Shown piece by piece: positions 1-7,843 of a stretch of DNA of 38,361 nucleotides. The notes beneath the pieces are model-generated. The model was not told the origin of the DNA, searched no databases, and worked only from the letters and a program-made list of their open reading frames with translations. Origin of the DNA: Pedobacter psychrodurus (GTDB lineage: Bacteria > Bacteroidota > Bacteroidia > Sphingobacteriales > Sphingobacteriaceae); assembly GCF_004331735.1 (NCBI RefSeq), contig NZ_SJSO01000036.1, positions 1-38,361 of the forward strand. Direction: 5' to 3'. The translations under genes were made by a program, and so were the position numbers. Each line of letters opens with the position of its first letter. Position 1 is the stretch's first letter.

Positions 1-215
1 ACTGTTGGGATAACGCAGTTGCAGAGAGTTTCTTTAAAACTATAAAAACAGAAATGATATACCAGCAGATATATAAAACAAGATCGAAGGCCAGTTTAGC
101 CATTTTTGAATATATAGAGGTATGGTATAATAGAAAAAGAAGACACTCTTTTTTGGGGTACTTATCGCCATTAGAGTTTGCAAACAGCTCAATAAACCCT
201 AAAATCGCAGCTTAA
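1..215 (+). mobile_element. IS3-family transposase, C-terminal 70 residues (cut by window edge)
   Basis: An open frame enters from the left edge (first full codon at 3) and stops at 213-215. It encodes the end of a DDE integrase-type transposase (OrfB). CWDNAVAESFF supplies the final catalytic Glu, and WYNRKRRHSFLGY with the following LSPLEF is the conserved IS3-family tail. The catalytic Asp residues and OrfA lie outside the window, so completeness cannot be judged. The element's right end is probably within about 100 bp of the stop, but without the left end I cannot define the inverted repeat or target duplication. The reading frame shown is intact. Confidence 0.9.
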
Positions 216-287
216 AAAAGAAAAAAATCTAAAGTAATGCTTCTCAATAAAAATAATAATATGACAACAAAAAATCTCTAGTAGACT

Positions 288-367
288 ATTGCAATTCCAA
301 ACCGCTAAAACCTGTCATTGCAACTCCAATGTTTTTCAGTTTAAAAACTGACCTCTCAGGATGACAG
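288..367. repeat. Nested inverted repeat and short direct repeat beside the IS3 end
   Basis: CTGTCAT at 312-318 pairs with ATGACAG at 361-367. Inside it, TCAGTTT (336-342) pairs with AAACTGA (345-351) over a 2-nt loop. The 13-mer at 288-300 (ATTGCAATTCCAA) recurs with one change at 317-329. This could be IS-terminal sequence, insertion scar or an intergenic repeat; the sequence alone does not decide. Confidence 0.4.
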
Positions 368-420
368 TTGAGTCAATTAATTCGGTGCCTTCTGTGTTCC
401 CGTGGCGAAATAAATTGAGA

Positions 421-837
421 CTAAGGACACAAGCTCCTTGTACTGGCTACAGAATTGATAATCATTTCTTTTAAAACTTCGATATGGATATCGCTCATTT
501 TTTTTATGTATATACAAGCTTTGGATGTTTTATGTTTACCGAATTTGGAAAGCAATTCTTCCCGATCTTTAAATCGAGCAGATAGATATAAAACTATGGC
601 ATCTTTTCTTGGCGAAAAGCCAGCTAATGGTGCATCACCTTCACGGCCGCTTTCATATTTGTAGTGGTAACTTCCAAAACCAACAATGGCATTGCCCCAC
701 ATTTTAGCTTTAAAACCAGTTACTTGACTTATAATATCCGATAGGTTAAAACAATCGGCTCTTTTATTTTCGTCAGGAACAGTATTTAAAAAATCTGGAA
801 CGCTTAAATCATTTTCTGTGGTTTTATTCTGTGCCAT
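421..837 (-). CDS. DUF1801 (YdhG-like) domain protein
   Basis: A 138-residue soluble protein with no signal peptide. The block MWGNAIVGFGSYHYKYESG, then GDAPLAGFSPRKDAIVLY and LLSKFGKHKTSKACIYIKK, is the signature of the DUF1801 family, small alpha/beta proteins related in fold to frataxin-like and YdeI/YdhG proteins. The family has no firmly established biochemical role; some members are described as iron-related or stress proteins, and I do not assign a reaction. The C-terminus (residues 126-138, SVASTRSLCP) looks degenerate compared with the core. The gene stands alone, with no same-strand neighbour within 500 bp, next to an IS3 remnant downstream. Confidence 0.8.
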   Translation of the reverse strand: MAQNKTTENDLSVPDFLNTVPDENKRADCFNLSDIISQVTGFKAKMWGNAIVGFGSYHYKYESGREGDAPLAGFSPRKDAIVLYLSARFKDREELLSKFGKHKTSKACIYIKKMSDIHIEVLKEMIINSVASTRSLCP

Positions 838-1112
838 ACTTTTTTTGTTATGAATATAAGTGTTTAACCAAATAATTTCAATTTTTGCGATGATTGTATT
901 TAAAGTAATACGCCATTTCTTGAAAAAAGTATGGTTAAAAAAGATCCATTTTTGAGGTATTTCACAGTATTTTGCTAATGTAGTTTGATATATGTCAAAA
1001 AATCAACACCTTTTATACAACCTTTTACACTTATTCTTACATTTGAATTGTCAATCGTCCCGATAGCTGATTTAATTATTTTTTTCATTTTTTTTTAAAA
1101 TTAATTATCTCA

Positions 1113-1538
1113 ATGACAACACAAAATTTAAAACAAGGAGAAATTCTTGAGCGCTTAGTGCGCAGAGATCGCATGGGCATCAGCGAGCTTTCTAGGAAGC
1201 TGAATGTGAGCCGCAGAACAATTTACAACTGGTTTGGTCAAGACAGAATTGGGCATGAAGTAATTTGGCAGGTAGGCAAGTTATTAGGTCAGGATCTTTC
1301 TTCGGCATTTCCAGAAGCTTTCCCCAAGTACAAGCCCGAATCTATCAATCAAACTGCAGATCCTGGTAAACAAATAGGTTCGGATAATAATTCTGTATAT
1401 TTCTGGATGAATAAATACATTCATCTGCTAGAAAAATATAACGACCTATTAATTACAGAAGAGCCACAAGAGCTTGATCCAGTTAATAAGGAATTTCCAC
1501 TTAGAAATAAAAGATCTGAAACATTTTTATATCAATAA
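1113..1538 (+). CDS. Small helix-turn-helix DNA-binding protein
   Basis: A 141-residue protein. Residues about 9-60 form a helix-turn-helix: ILERLVRRDRMGISELSRKL, then NVSRRTIYNWFGQ as turn and recognition helix, resembling XRE/HTH_3 or resolvase-like HTH domains. The remainder (residues 65-141) is polar, contains no recognisable ligand or enzymatic domain, and is probably partly disordered. The ATG at 1113 lies just after a T-rich leader without a Shine-Dalgarno, as is usual in this phylum. No partner gene, toxin or phage gene is adjacent, so its target is unknown. A transcriptional role is inferred from the HTH alone. Confidence 0.7.
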   Translation: MTTQNLKQGEILERLVRRDRMGISELSRKLNVSRRTIYNWFGQDRIGHEVIWQVGKLLGQDLSSAFPEAFPKYKPESINQTADPGKQIGSDNNSVYFWMNKYIHLLEKYNDLLITEEPQELDPVNKEFPLRNKRSETFLYQ

Positions 1539-1748
1539 TACACAATACTAACCAAATACAGTACAATTGCACAACTTAATATGAGTTATTAAATCATCCC
1601 GTTCGATTTTTTTCATTTATCTCTCATAAATTAAGTTAACAATTGTTTCTCATCTCCCTATCCTAAACTTTGTAATGTTTTTGGGTGTTGGCGTTTATAT
1701 TTTTCTAAATTTCTAATTTGGTCACCATTAATTTAGAAGAATAAGATT

Positions 1749-2864
1749 ATGATCATTAACAGCCATATTAAATATTTTTTAAGTGCCACTGGCCTTATTA
1801 TTTGCTTTTTACTTTCTTGCCTTTCGGTTAAAGCACAGCAAAAATTAAACGTGGCAATAGCAGGGCTAACTCACGATCACGTTTATCTCATCATGAACAG
1901 CTACCAAAAGGCTGAAGTTAACATTATTGGTATTGCAGAAAGTAATCCTGAGCTGGTTAACAGGTTTAAAAACCGCTATAAAATTCCTGATAGCATATTT
2001 TATAATAACCTTACTGATTTGCTAAAAAAAAAGAAACCTGATGTTGTTTTAGCTTACAATGCTATAAGCGAGCATTTGGCTGTAGTAGAAGTAGCTGCTC
2101 CCCTTGGTATATCGGTAATGGTAGAAAAGCCTTTGGCTATAACGGTTAAGCAAGCAGAAAGAATGGCTGCATTGGCTACAGCATATAAAGTGCATGTACT
2201 TACTAATTACGAAACTACCTGGTATCCGAGTAATCAGGAACTTTTTAAGGACATAAAGGAAGCAAATACCATAGGCGCCATAAGCAAAATAATTGTGCAC
2301 GATGGGCATCAAGGGCCAAAAGAAATTGGAGTGAGTGCAGCATTTTTAAGCTGGTTAACCGATCCCAATCAGAACGGTGGAGGAGCATTGGTAGATTTTG
2401 GCTGTTACGGTGCTAATTTAATGACTTGGTTAATGGATGGAAAAGCTCCAATTTCGGTTACCGCAATTACCCATCAGATTAAAAAGGATGTTTATCCAAA
2501 TGTTGATGACGATGCAACAATTTTATTGGAGTACCCGTCGGCTACAGGGATTATCGAAGCCTCGTGGAACTGGCCCTTTAGCATTAAAGATATGGAAGTA
2601 TTTGGGACAAATGGATACATACAGGCTGTTAATGATAAAACATTAAGGCTAAAGAATAATGGGAAAAGTGATTATAAAATTTATCAGGCTAAGACATTAA
2701 AACCAATTTATTCAAACCATTTAAGTTATCTGTCTGCCGTTTTAAAAGGAGAAATTAATCCAGCAAATGATTTATCATCACTATCGAATAATTTAATTGT
2801 GGTGAAAATTTTGGCGGCAGCGAAAAAATCAGCTAAAACAGGTAAAAAGGTAATTTTAAAATAA
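1749..2864 (+). CDS. Secreted Gfo/Idh/MocA-family oxidoreductase
   Basis: A 371-residue protein. Residues 1-30 are an export signal (hydrophobic core LIICFLLSCLSVKAQ). The mature part starts with a Rossmann NAD(P)-binding fold (LNVAIAGLTHDH), then an acidic turn (IIGIAESNPEL), the family EKPLA motif (about residues 127-131), and the C-terminal GFO_IDH_MocA domain. The usual D-x-G-x-H motif reads VDFGCYG, so the position often held by catalytic His is Tyr, as in glucose-fructose-oxidoreductase-like subgroups. Members oxidise or isomerise sugars with tightly bound NAD(P); the substrate here is unknown. A strong hairpin follows at 2881. The export signal fits periplasmic carbohydrate processing. 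Confidence 0.85.
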   Translation: MIINSHIKYFLSATGLIICFLLSCLSVKAQQKLNVAIAGLTHDHVYLIMNSYQKAEVNIIGIAESNPELVNRFKNRYKIPDSIFYNNLTDLLKKKKPDVVLAYNAISEHLAVVEVAAPLGISVMVEKPLAITVKQAERMAALATAYKVHVLTNYETTWYPSNQELFKDIKEANTIGAISKIIVHDGHQGPKEIGVSAAFLSWLTDPNQNGGGALVDFGCYGANLMTWLMDGKAPISVTAITHQIKKDVYPNVDDDATILLEYPSATGIIEASWNWPFSIKDMEVFGTNGYIQAVNDKTLRLKNNGKSDYKIYQAKTLKPIYSNHLSYLSAVLKGEINPANDLSSLSNNLIVVKILAAAKKSAKTGKKVILK

Positions 2865-2880
2865 CCCAATACATAAAAAA

Positions 2881-2905
2881 AATAGCCACCTGTAGGGTGG
2901 CTATT
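2881..2905 (+). terminator. Intrinsic terminator-like hairpin after the oxidoreductase
   Basis: AATAGCCACC (2881-2890) pairs perfectly with GGTGGCTATT (2896-2905) over a 5-nt loop, 16 bp after the oxidoreductase stop. A smaller hairpin GAGAAGA/TCTTCTC (2909-2915/2922-2928) follows. No T-run directly follows the first stem; the A-run lies upstream, so it could also terminate minus-strand transcription. Confidence 0.6.
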
Positions 2906-2937
2906 GGTGAGAAGAATTTTATCTTCTCTATGGTGTG

Positions 2938-2975
2938 CCTGCCCTCCGCGGATCTCCCGCTCACAGGACTTTTTT
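2938..2975 (+). terminator. Second terminator-like element with T-run
   Basis: A GC-rich patch in an AT-rich spacer. CCTG (2938-2941) and GCGG (2948-2951) pair with CCGC (2957-2960) and CAGG (2964-2967), followed two bases later by six T at 2970-2975. It may back up the hairpin at 2881. The rest of this 362-bp spacer up to 3226 holds nothing else I can name; the histidine kinase promoter is presumably there but no clean TAnnTTTG was found. Confidence 0.4.
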
Positions 2976-3226
2976 ATCTTTCTATTATGCTTAACAATTT
3001 AGGCAATAGTTGGTTTTGATTTGCAAAATAATTTTGCACATCGTGTGGAAAATGTTAATATCTCTAAAAAACCTAACAATTATCCAATCAATATTAAATG
3101 GTGATAGGTGAAGTGATAAACGCATTTTTTTGATATCAAACATTTTTCGCCCTATGGTGTTTGTGATGTGGCTGCTGCCGATGAGATAATTACTTCATTT
3201 ATTGGCAAACTATCAAACACTAAATC

Positions 3227-4303
3227 ATGGTTGAATTAAATAAAGAGCTTTTTTGTAGACTAGGCGACCGTTCTGTTGATGGATATTTTATTTTCGACTA
3301 TACAGCACAAAATTTTTCATACCTCAATAAACCGATAAGTAAGATTTGGGAACTCGGTCTTGATGAAATTATGGCTAATCCACAGCTACTAACAAAGCGG
3401 GTACACGCTGAAGATTTGATACATGTAATATCCTGTTACAATGAATGCCTTGAAGATGGTACGGAGAAAAAATATGAATTCCGTTTGCAGTTCGCCGATA
3501 TAGAGAAATATTTGCGAGTAATTGTGTTTGCCGTTACTGACGGAGAAGTAGAGCATTTAGTAGGTACAGTAGAAGATACCACGGTAATGCGCCACAATAA
3601 AATTCACATCGAACAAATAAACGCCCGAAAAAATATAACCTTAGAAGTACTGGCACACGATTTAAAAGAACCATTAGGCATGATGAAATTAACTGCCTCA
3701 TCTATGAAAGATGGTATTGCACAAACAGGTGATCAGCAGATGATAAATTCGCTAGCTTTTATTCAGGATATGTGCGAGCGTAACCTGCTTTTGGTACGGA
3801 GTATGATTAACCGGGAGTTTTTAAAATCATCTATAGTAGAAATCGGCAAGGAGCGGGCAGATTTGGTTTGGGAACTTAGAGATGTGGTTCGCTTTTACAA
3901 ACGGTCGAAATTAGGCAAAATGAAGAACATTAAGTTCACCAGTTCTGCTGAACAGATTTATCTGCGTCTCGATAGCATGAAGTTTTTGCAGGTAATAAAT
4001 AACCTAATCTCAAATTCATTAAAATTTACTGCCGATCATGGAAATATTACTTTACATGCCGAAGATTGTGATAGCACTGTTTTAATTACGGTAACTGATA
4101 ACGGGATCGGAATTCCAGAAGAGCTGCAGGCCGGGCTTTTTGACCGCTTACCTGAAACCTTAAGGCCAGGTTTGAAGGGTGAAGAGTCGGGAGGATTTGG
4201 TATGGGCATAATCAAAGCAATTGTTGAGTTACATCAGGGAAAAATTTGGTTTAAGAGCAAAATTGGTACCGGAACCACCTTCTATATTGAGCTGCCTAAG
4301 TAG
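3227..4303 (+). CDS. Soluble PAS-domain sensor histidine kinase
   Basis: A 358-residue protein with no membrane segment or signal peptide. Residues 15-120 fit a PAS_3-like fold (RVHAEDLIHVISCYNECLED, then a VGTVEDTT end). The dimerisation/H-box is LAHDLKEPLG with phospho-accepting His144. The ATPase domain follows: N box INNLISNSLKFT (258-268), G1 DNGIGIP (291-297), G2 GGFGMG (322-327), and a final GTGTTFYIELP. It autophosphorylates and passes phosphate to a response regulator, most likely the one 40 bp downstream. As it is cytosolic, its signal is internal or delivered by a protein; no ligand residues are recognisable. Confidence 0.9.
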   Translation: MVELNKELFCRLGDRSVDGYFIFDYTAQNFSYLNKPISKIWELGLDEIMANPQLLTKRVHAEDLIHVISCYNECLEDGTEKKYEFRLQFADIEKYLRVIVFAVTDGEVEHLVGTVEDTTVMRHNKIHIEQINARKNITLEVLAHDLKEPLGMMKLTASSMKDGIAQTGDQQMINSLAFIQDMCERNLLLVRSMINREFLKSSIVEIGKERADLVWELRDVVRFYKRSKLGKMKNIKFTSSAEQIYLRLDSMKFLQVINNLISNSLKFTADHGNITLHAEDCDSTVLITVTDNGIGIPEELQAGLFDRLPETLRPGLKGEESGGFGMGIIKAIVELHQGKIWFKSKIGTGTTFYIELPK

Positions 4304-4343
4304 CCTTTTTTAAATTTAAAGCAGTGTAAGTTATATTTGAGTT

Positions 4344-4994
4344 ATGATTAACATTATTCTTGCGGATGATCACCATATTATCCGGACCTCACTTAAAGCA
4401 CTTATAGAAAAACACGAAGGCATCAAGGTTGTTGCAGAAGTATCAGACGGTTTAGCGGTTTTAGAACTCCTGGAAAAAGGAATAAAAGCTGATATCATTT
4501 TATCAGATATTGTAATGCCAAGGCTCGACGGGATAGCCTTGGCTAATACCATTAAGGACCGAGGATACGTCGCAAAAGTAGTTGTTTTGTCTATTTTAGA
4601 TGATGAGAAGTATGCGTCAAATGCCTTTACTTCAGGAGCTTTTGCTTACTTATCAAAGGATATTGAAGAAGATGAATTGCTATTTTGCTTACAGCATGTA
4701 ATGAAGGGGAAACGGTACCTTTCTTCTAATTTATGCATCTCCATTTTAGAGCGTTTTAATACCCAGTTAAATATGCTTTCGCAAAAAATTAATACTGAAA
4801 TCAACTTTTCTGAGCGTGAAATTAACGTATTAAAACTCATTGCTGATGGGTTGACCAATCAGGAAATAGCAGACAAATTGTATTTGAGCAGACGTACGGT
4901 AGAGAGTCAAAGAGAAGCTTTAATTAGTAAGACCGGCACAAAAAACTCTGCATCTTTAGTTGGTTTTGCCATGCGAAATGGTTATGTAGCCTAG
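4344..4994 (+). CDS. NarL/FixJ-type response regulator
   Basis: A 216-residue, two-domain regulator. The receiver (residues 1-120) has the acidic pair D8/D9, phospho-accepting Asp55 in SDIVMPRLDG, the switch Ser83 and Lys105. The output is a LuxR-type HTH (residues about 155-216: FSEREINVLKLIADGLTNQE followed by IADKLYLSRRTVESQ). Phosphorylation typically promotes dimerisation and DNA binding. It lies 40 bp after the histidine kinase on the same strand, so the two form a cognate pair. Its targets cannot be read from the window, but the ECF sigma factor 125 bp downstream is a candidate. Confidence 0.93.
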   Translation: MINIILADDHHIIRTSLKALIEKHEGIKVVAEVSDGLAVLELLEKGIKADIILSDIVMPRLDGIALANTIKDRGYVAKVVVLSILDDEKYASNAFTSGAFAYLSKDIEEDELLFCLQHVMKGKRYLSSNLCISILERFNTQLNMLSQKINTEINFSEREINVLKLIADGLTNQEIADKLYLSRRTVESQREALISKTGTKNSASLVGFAMRNGYVA

Positions 4995-5119
4995 TATTTT
5001 TGATCGTTTTGGGGCAATTTTTTGATGTTTTTAATAAACCGTAAAAAATCGCGTATTTCTACAAATAACATTGGATGGTGCTGTTTGTTGAATAGCTACA
5101 ATCAGCCCTAAAACGAATC

Positions 5120-5638
5120 ATGGATACATTAAATTTCAATTGTGACATATACCAGTACAGACAACCACTTTTCGAGCGTGCATTAGCGTATACGCGTGAT
5201 GAAGACGATGCTGCCGATTTAGTTCAGGACACCTTTATGAAGGCGTTTAGGTTTTCGGCTAAGTTTGAAATGGGGAGTAATGTGCGGGCCTGGCTTTTTA
5301 CCATACTAAAAAATACCTTTCTTAATCATTATTATAAGGTAAAACGTAAAAATGAAATGATCCAGCAGGAGGAAGATTTAACTTCTGTGCAATTGGCGCC
5401 AAGCGCTTCTGCAAATGATGGTACAGCAAAGTTTATGATGGAAGATATACAAAGATCATTAAATGCATTACCAGAGGATTGTCGCTTCTGTTTTTGCCGT
5501 TACTTTGAAGGTTACAAATATCATGAAATTGCTGCCGAGCTTGATATTCCACTGGGCACGGTAAAAACCAAAATACACGTAGCAAGAGGTCTTTTAAAAA
5601 AGATGCTTAAAAATTATAAATCTGGTTTGGCTGTATAA
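5120..5638 (+). CDS. ECF-subfamily RNA polymerase sigma factor
   Basis: A 172-residue sigma-70-family factor with only regions 2 and 4. Region 2 is at residues 13-75: ALAYTRDEDDAADLVQDTFM for core binding and -10 recognition, then VRAWLFTILKNTFLNHYYK. Region 4 is at residues 110-165, with the HTH YHEIAAELDIPLGTVKTKIH. A typical Bacteroidota FecR-type anti-sigma factor and SusC-like partner are absent, and the next gene is unrelated exonuclease III. This suggests control by the upstream two-component pair or an unlinked anti-sigma factor. The C-terminal KMLKNYKSGLAV lacks an extra regulatory extension. Confidence 0.9.
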   Translation: MDTLNFNCDIYQYRQPLFERALAYTRDEDDAADLVQDTFMKAFRFSAKFEMGSNVRAWLFTILKNTFLNHYYKVKRKNEMIQQEEDLTSVQLAPSASANDGTAKFMMEDIQRSLNALPEDCRFCFCRYFEGYKYHEIAAELDIPLGTVKTKIHVARGLLKKMLKNYKSGLAV

Positions 5639-5706
5639 TGTTATTTTAGATTTGAGCATAAATCCAATTGCTATTAAAAACCTATACAGAAAGCACCAAG
5701 ACCTCC

Positions 5707-5804
5707 TTATTAAACCCGACAGCAGCGACAGCCCCGAATTTTTTATGAGGGCTAAAGCGAATGGCGGGACTGCACCGACGGAAAAGTACTGAACGTTAAT
5801 TTCC
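5707..5804 (+). repeat. Structured intergenic repeat (AGCG family), copy A
   Basis: Outer stem CCCG (5715-5718)/CGGG (5765-5768); inner stem GCCC (5731-5734)/GGGC (5749-5752). The two 12-nt internal strands each carry AGCG (5724-5727, 5756-5759), whose central GC can pair with each other. The tail ends ACTGAACG...TTCC as in other copies. It lies 70 bp after the sigma factor gene and contains no ORF. Confidence 0.7.
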
Positions 5805-5880
5805 AAATCCTTCTTTTAACCGTATAAGGCATTGAAAGCTTATATATGTTGACCCAATTGCTAAAATAGAAACTGGTAAT

Positions 5881-5931
5881 GTTTAGAGATAAAAAAGGGA
5901 TAAGCTAAATAGCCCATCCCTATATCTAAAC
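5881..5931 (-). terminator. Long hairpin with minus-strand T-run
   Basis: GTTTAGAGATA (5881-5891) pairs, with one mismatch, with TATATCTAAAC (5921-5931). Inside it AGGGAT pairs with ATCCCT. Read on the minus strand, the GGGAT...ATCCC stem is followed by TTTTTT, the form of an intrinsic terminator for leftward transcription. The only leftward frame nearby is the doubtful small ORF at 5977-6075. Two copies of CTCAAACATG flank its right side (5931-5940, 5943-5952). Confidence 0.45.
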
Positions 5932-5976
5932 TCAAACATGCGCTCAAACATGAATGAATCTTCAAAATTAAACATT

Positions 5977-6075
5977 TTAATTTAGTATTAGTTTTGAAAT
6001 TAACTGTAAATAGTTCTGGATTATACTCTGTAAGTATTTTGCAATGCTTTTATTAATTTTAAATGTGGAGCTCAT
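5977..6075 (-). CDS. Possible 32-residue small ORF (hypothetical)
   Basis: ATG at 6073-6075 and TAA at 5977-5979 give a 32-residue peptide beginning MSSTFKINKSIAKYLQSII and ending LISKLILN. It is cationic and amphipathic in appearance, with no recognised family. It is followed on its own strand by the terminator-like hairpin at 5881-5931, the only contextual support. No good TAnnTTTG box lies upstream. In AT-rich spacer DNA such a frame can arise by chance, so I treat it as a weak candidate. Confidence 0.22.
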   Translation of the reverse strand: MSSTFKINKSIAKYLQSIIQNYLQLISKLILN

Positions 6076-6192
6076 ATCTTCATTTTTTAAGTTTTATTGC
6101 TGAGATTTATAAAACGAAACCATCATAATTTTCAAAAATCGTATTGCAGATTAATCATGATAGCTTCATCACCATAAGGCATATTTATACAG

Positions 6193-6969
6193 ATGAAAAT
6201 AGCAACATATAATGTAAATGGAATAAATGGGCGCTTACCTGTTCTGTTACGTTGGCTGGAACAAACCCAACCTGATGTAGCGTGTTTACAAGAATTAAAA
6301 GCACCGCAAGAAAAATTTCCAGAACAAGCCATTAAAGATGCGGGTTATAATGCCATTTGGCATGGTCAAAAAAGTTGGAATGGTGTTGCTATACTGGCTC
6401 GAAATCTGGAAATAAAAGAGCTAAAACGAAATTTGGATGGTGATCCTGAGGATTTGCATAGCCGATATATCGAAGCAATGGTTAATAATGTTATAATTGG
6501 TTGTCTTTATCTTCCAAACGGAAATCCAGCGCCAGGACCTAAATTTGAATATAAGTTACGATGGTTCGAGCGTTTTACAGCCCATGCAGCAAAACTATTG
6601 GAATATAATTTACCAGTAGTTTTATGCGGCGATTATAATGTAATACCTACTGAGCTTGATGCATATAAACCAGAACGTTGGGTTGAAGATGCTTTATTTC
6701 GTCCTGAAACCCGCTTGGCATTTCAAAACTTAATGGCACAAGGTTGGACAGATGCGATCAGAAAATTATACCCTACTGAAACGATATACACCTTTTGGGA
6801 TTATTTTAGGAATGCATATGGTAGAGATGCAGGATTAAGAATTGATCATTTTTTACTAAGCCCTCAGGTTAGTGATCGTTTAAAGTCTGCGGGAGTAGAT
6901 AAACAAGTAAGGGGCTGGGAAAAAACAAGCGATCACGGTCCGGTATGGATTGAACTAAGCGAGGTGTAA
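6193..6969 (+). CDS. xth: Exodeoxyribonuclease III
   Basis: A 258-residue protein matching exonuclease III/AP endonuclease length and order. N-terminal KIATYNVNGIN carries metal-site Asn7, and LQELKAP carries Glu34. LCGDYNVIP supplies the catalytic Asp/Asn pair, and near the end TSDHGPVWIEL contains the Asp-His pair. LRIDHFLLS is the conserved ARIDYLLVS-like strand. It cuts DNA 5' of abasic sites and degrades 3' ends during base-excision repair, using Mg2+. It is transcribed alone, with a 550-bp spacer upstream and a convergent PAS gene only 9 bp after its stop. The ATG at 6193 matches the family N-terminus. Confidence 0.95.
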   Translation: MKIATYNVNGINGRLPVLLRWLEQTQPDVACLQELKAPQEKFPEQAIKDAGYNAIWHGQKSWNGVAILARNLEIKELKRNLDGDPEDLHSRYIEAMVNNVIIGCLYLPNGNPAPGPKFEYKLRWFERFTAHAAKLLEYNLPVVLCGDYNVIPTELDAYKPERWVEDALFRPETRLAFQNLMAQGWTDAIRKLYPTETIYTFWDYFRNAYGRDAGLRIDHFLLSPQVSDRLKSAGVDKQVRGWEKTSDHGPVWIELSEV

Positions 6970-6978
6970 CATTGCGGC

Positions 6979-7380
6979 TTATGTCTTTAAATCGGTAACG
7001 TCTAAAATCGTTCCTATTAATTTTAAGCATTCACCGTCCTGCTGGGATAGTATTCCGTCGGCTTTAATCCATCTAATTTCTCCATCAGGCCGGCAAATTC
7101 TATGTATCGAGTGATAACTATTTTTTTCTCTCGAAACCGTAAGGTGAATCTCATCCTGAACGTGGTCAAGATCTTCTGGTAAGATTAAGCCTAAAACGGT
7201 TTCATAACTTAAAACCTCATCTGTTGGGCAACCTAATTTTTTCTTAAATGACCGGGTTGAACGGAGTATACCTGTTGCGATACTCAACTCCCAAAAACCA
7301 AGACCAACGTGATCGAATATCACATCCCAATGATCATCGCAGATAATGGATAGATCAATATTTTTTTTATTAGTGCTCAT
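6979..7380 (-). CDS. Stand-alone PAS-domain protein
   Basis: I start this gene at the ATG at 7378-7380 (MSTNKKNIDLSI), giving 133 residues. The frame stays open to 7539, but the extra 53 codons read through AT-rich spacer and into the 20-bp terminator palindrome at 7526-7566. The protein is one PAS_3-type domain: a WELSIATGILR entry, HRICRPDGEIRWIKADG as the paired strands, and LIGTILDVTDLK at the end. No kinase, GGDEF or HTH output is attached. Such domains sense small ligands or mediate protein contacts; here it may serve a kinase encoded elsewhere. Function unknown. Confidence 0.75.
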   Translation of the reverse strand: MSTNKKNIDLSIICDDHWDVIFDHVGLGFWELSIATGILRSTRSFKKKLGCPTDEVLSYETVLGLILPEDLDHVQDEIHLTVSREKNSYHSIHRICRPDGEIRWIKADGILSQQDGECLKLIGTILDVTDLKT

Positions 7381-7525
7381 AAATAAGGATAAACTATTTG
7401 GGTAAATTACACAAACAATGTTAAAGATATTTTGAGTATTAATAAAAATAAATGTAGTGCTAAAGGGTTTAAACCAAATGTTGAGCGAGAAGTAGAATGT
7501 TCGGAGATAATTACCCTGCATGGGC

Positions 7526-7566
7526 AAAAAAGAAGTCAAGTTTTTTAAAAACTTGACTTCTTTTTT
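7526..7566 (-). terminator. 20-bp perfect palindromic terminator
   Basis: AAAAAAGAAGTCAAGTTTTT (7526-7545) is perfectly complementary to 7547-7566. It has an A-run on one side and a T-run on the other, so it can act in either direction. It closes the leftward aminopeptidase/small membrane protein unit, whose stop is at 7577. Confidence 0.85.
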
Positions 7567-7576
7567 AACGCTAAAC

Positions 7577-7843
7577 TTACTGCTGGTTGGTGTTTTTTGC
7601 CTTTTCGATCAGTTCTTTTTGATCGGTTAAATCTTTATAATAGAAATAACCACCAAATCCTAAGATGAGGATGAGATTACTTATTTTAAAACTATGATCA
7701 AGCCAATAATTAAATGGTGGTGCATTACCACTGAAGCTTTGTTTAATGTTTGGCCAGGAGTTAAGAATGAAAATAATAACGATCATCAATAAAACCTTTA
7801 ACAAGGTACTGATAATGATTTTTTGGTGGTTTACTTTTTCCAT
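7577..7843 (-). CDS. Small two-helix membrane protein (hypothetical)
   Basis: An 88-residue protein with two hydrophobic helices (about residues 8-27, STLLKVLLMIVIIFILN, and 51-66, ISNLILILGFGGYFYY), a basic N-terminus and a charged tail (KDLTDQKELIEKAKN). I do not recognise a named family. Its ATG shares one base with the TAA of the M42 aminopeptidase gene (TAATG overlap at 7843), so the two are translationally coupled, and a strong terminator follows 11 bp after its stop. Coupling suggests a link to the peptidase, but nothing in the sequence shows what it does. Confidence 0.65.
   Translation of the reverse strand: MEKVNHQKIIISTLLKVLLMIVIIFILNSWPNIKQSFSGNAPPFNYWLDHSFKISNLILILGFGGYFYYKDLTDQKELIEKAKNTNQQ

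Noticed and set aside
455..664. Plus-strand 69-codon frame over the DUF1801 gene
   Set aside because: It lies wholly antisense to a well-matched DUF1801 protein and shows no domain or sensible composition.
1113..1538. Phage repressor or antitoxin
   Set aside because: The HTH is real but no phage, toxin or integrase gene lies beside it; the specific role cannot be supported.
7381..7539. Extended N-terminus of the PAS protein
   Set aside because: The extra 53 codons cross an AT-rich spacer and a terminator palindrome belonging to the upstream leftward unit; the ATG at 7380 fits the PAS domain start.
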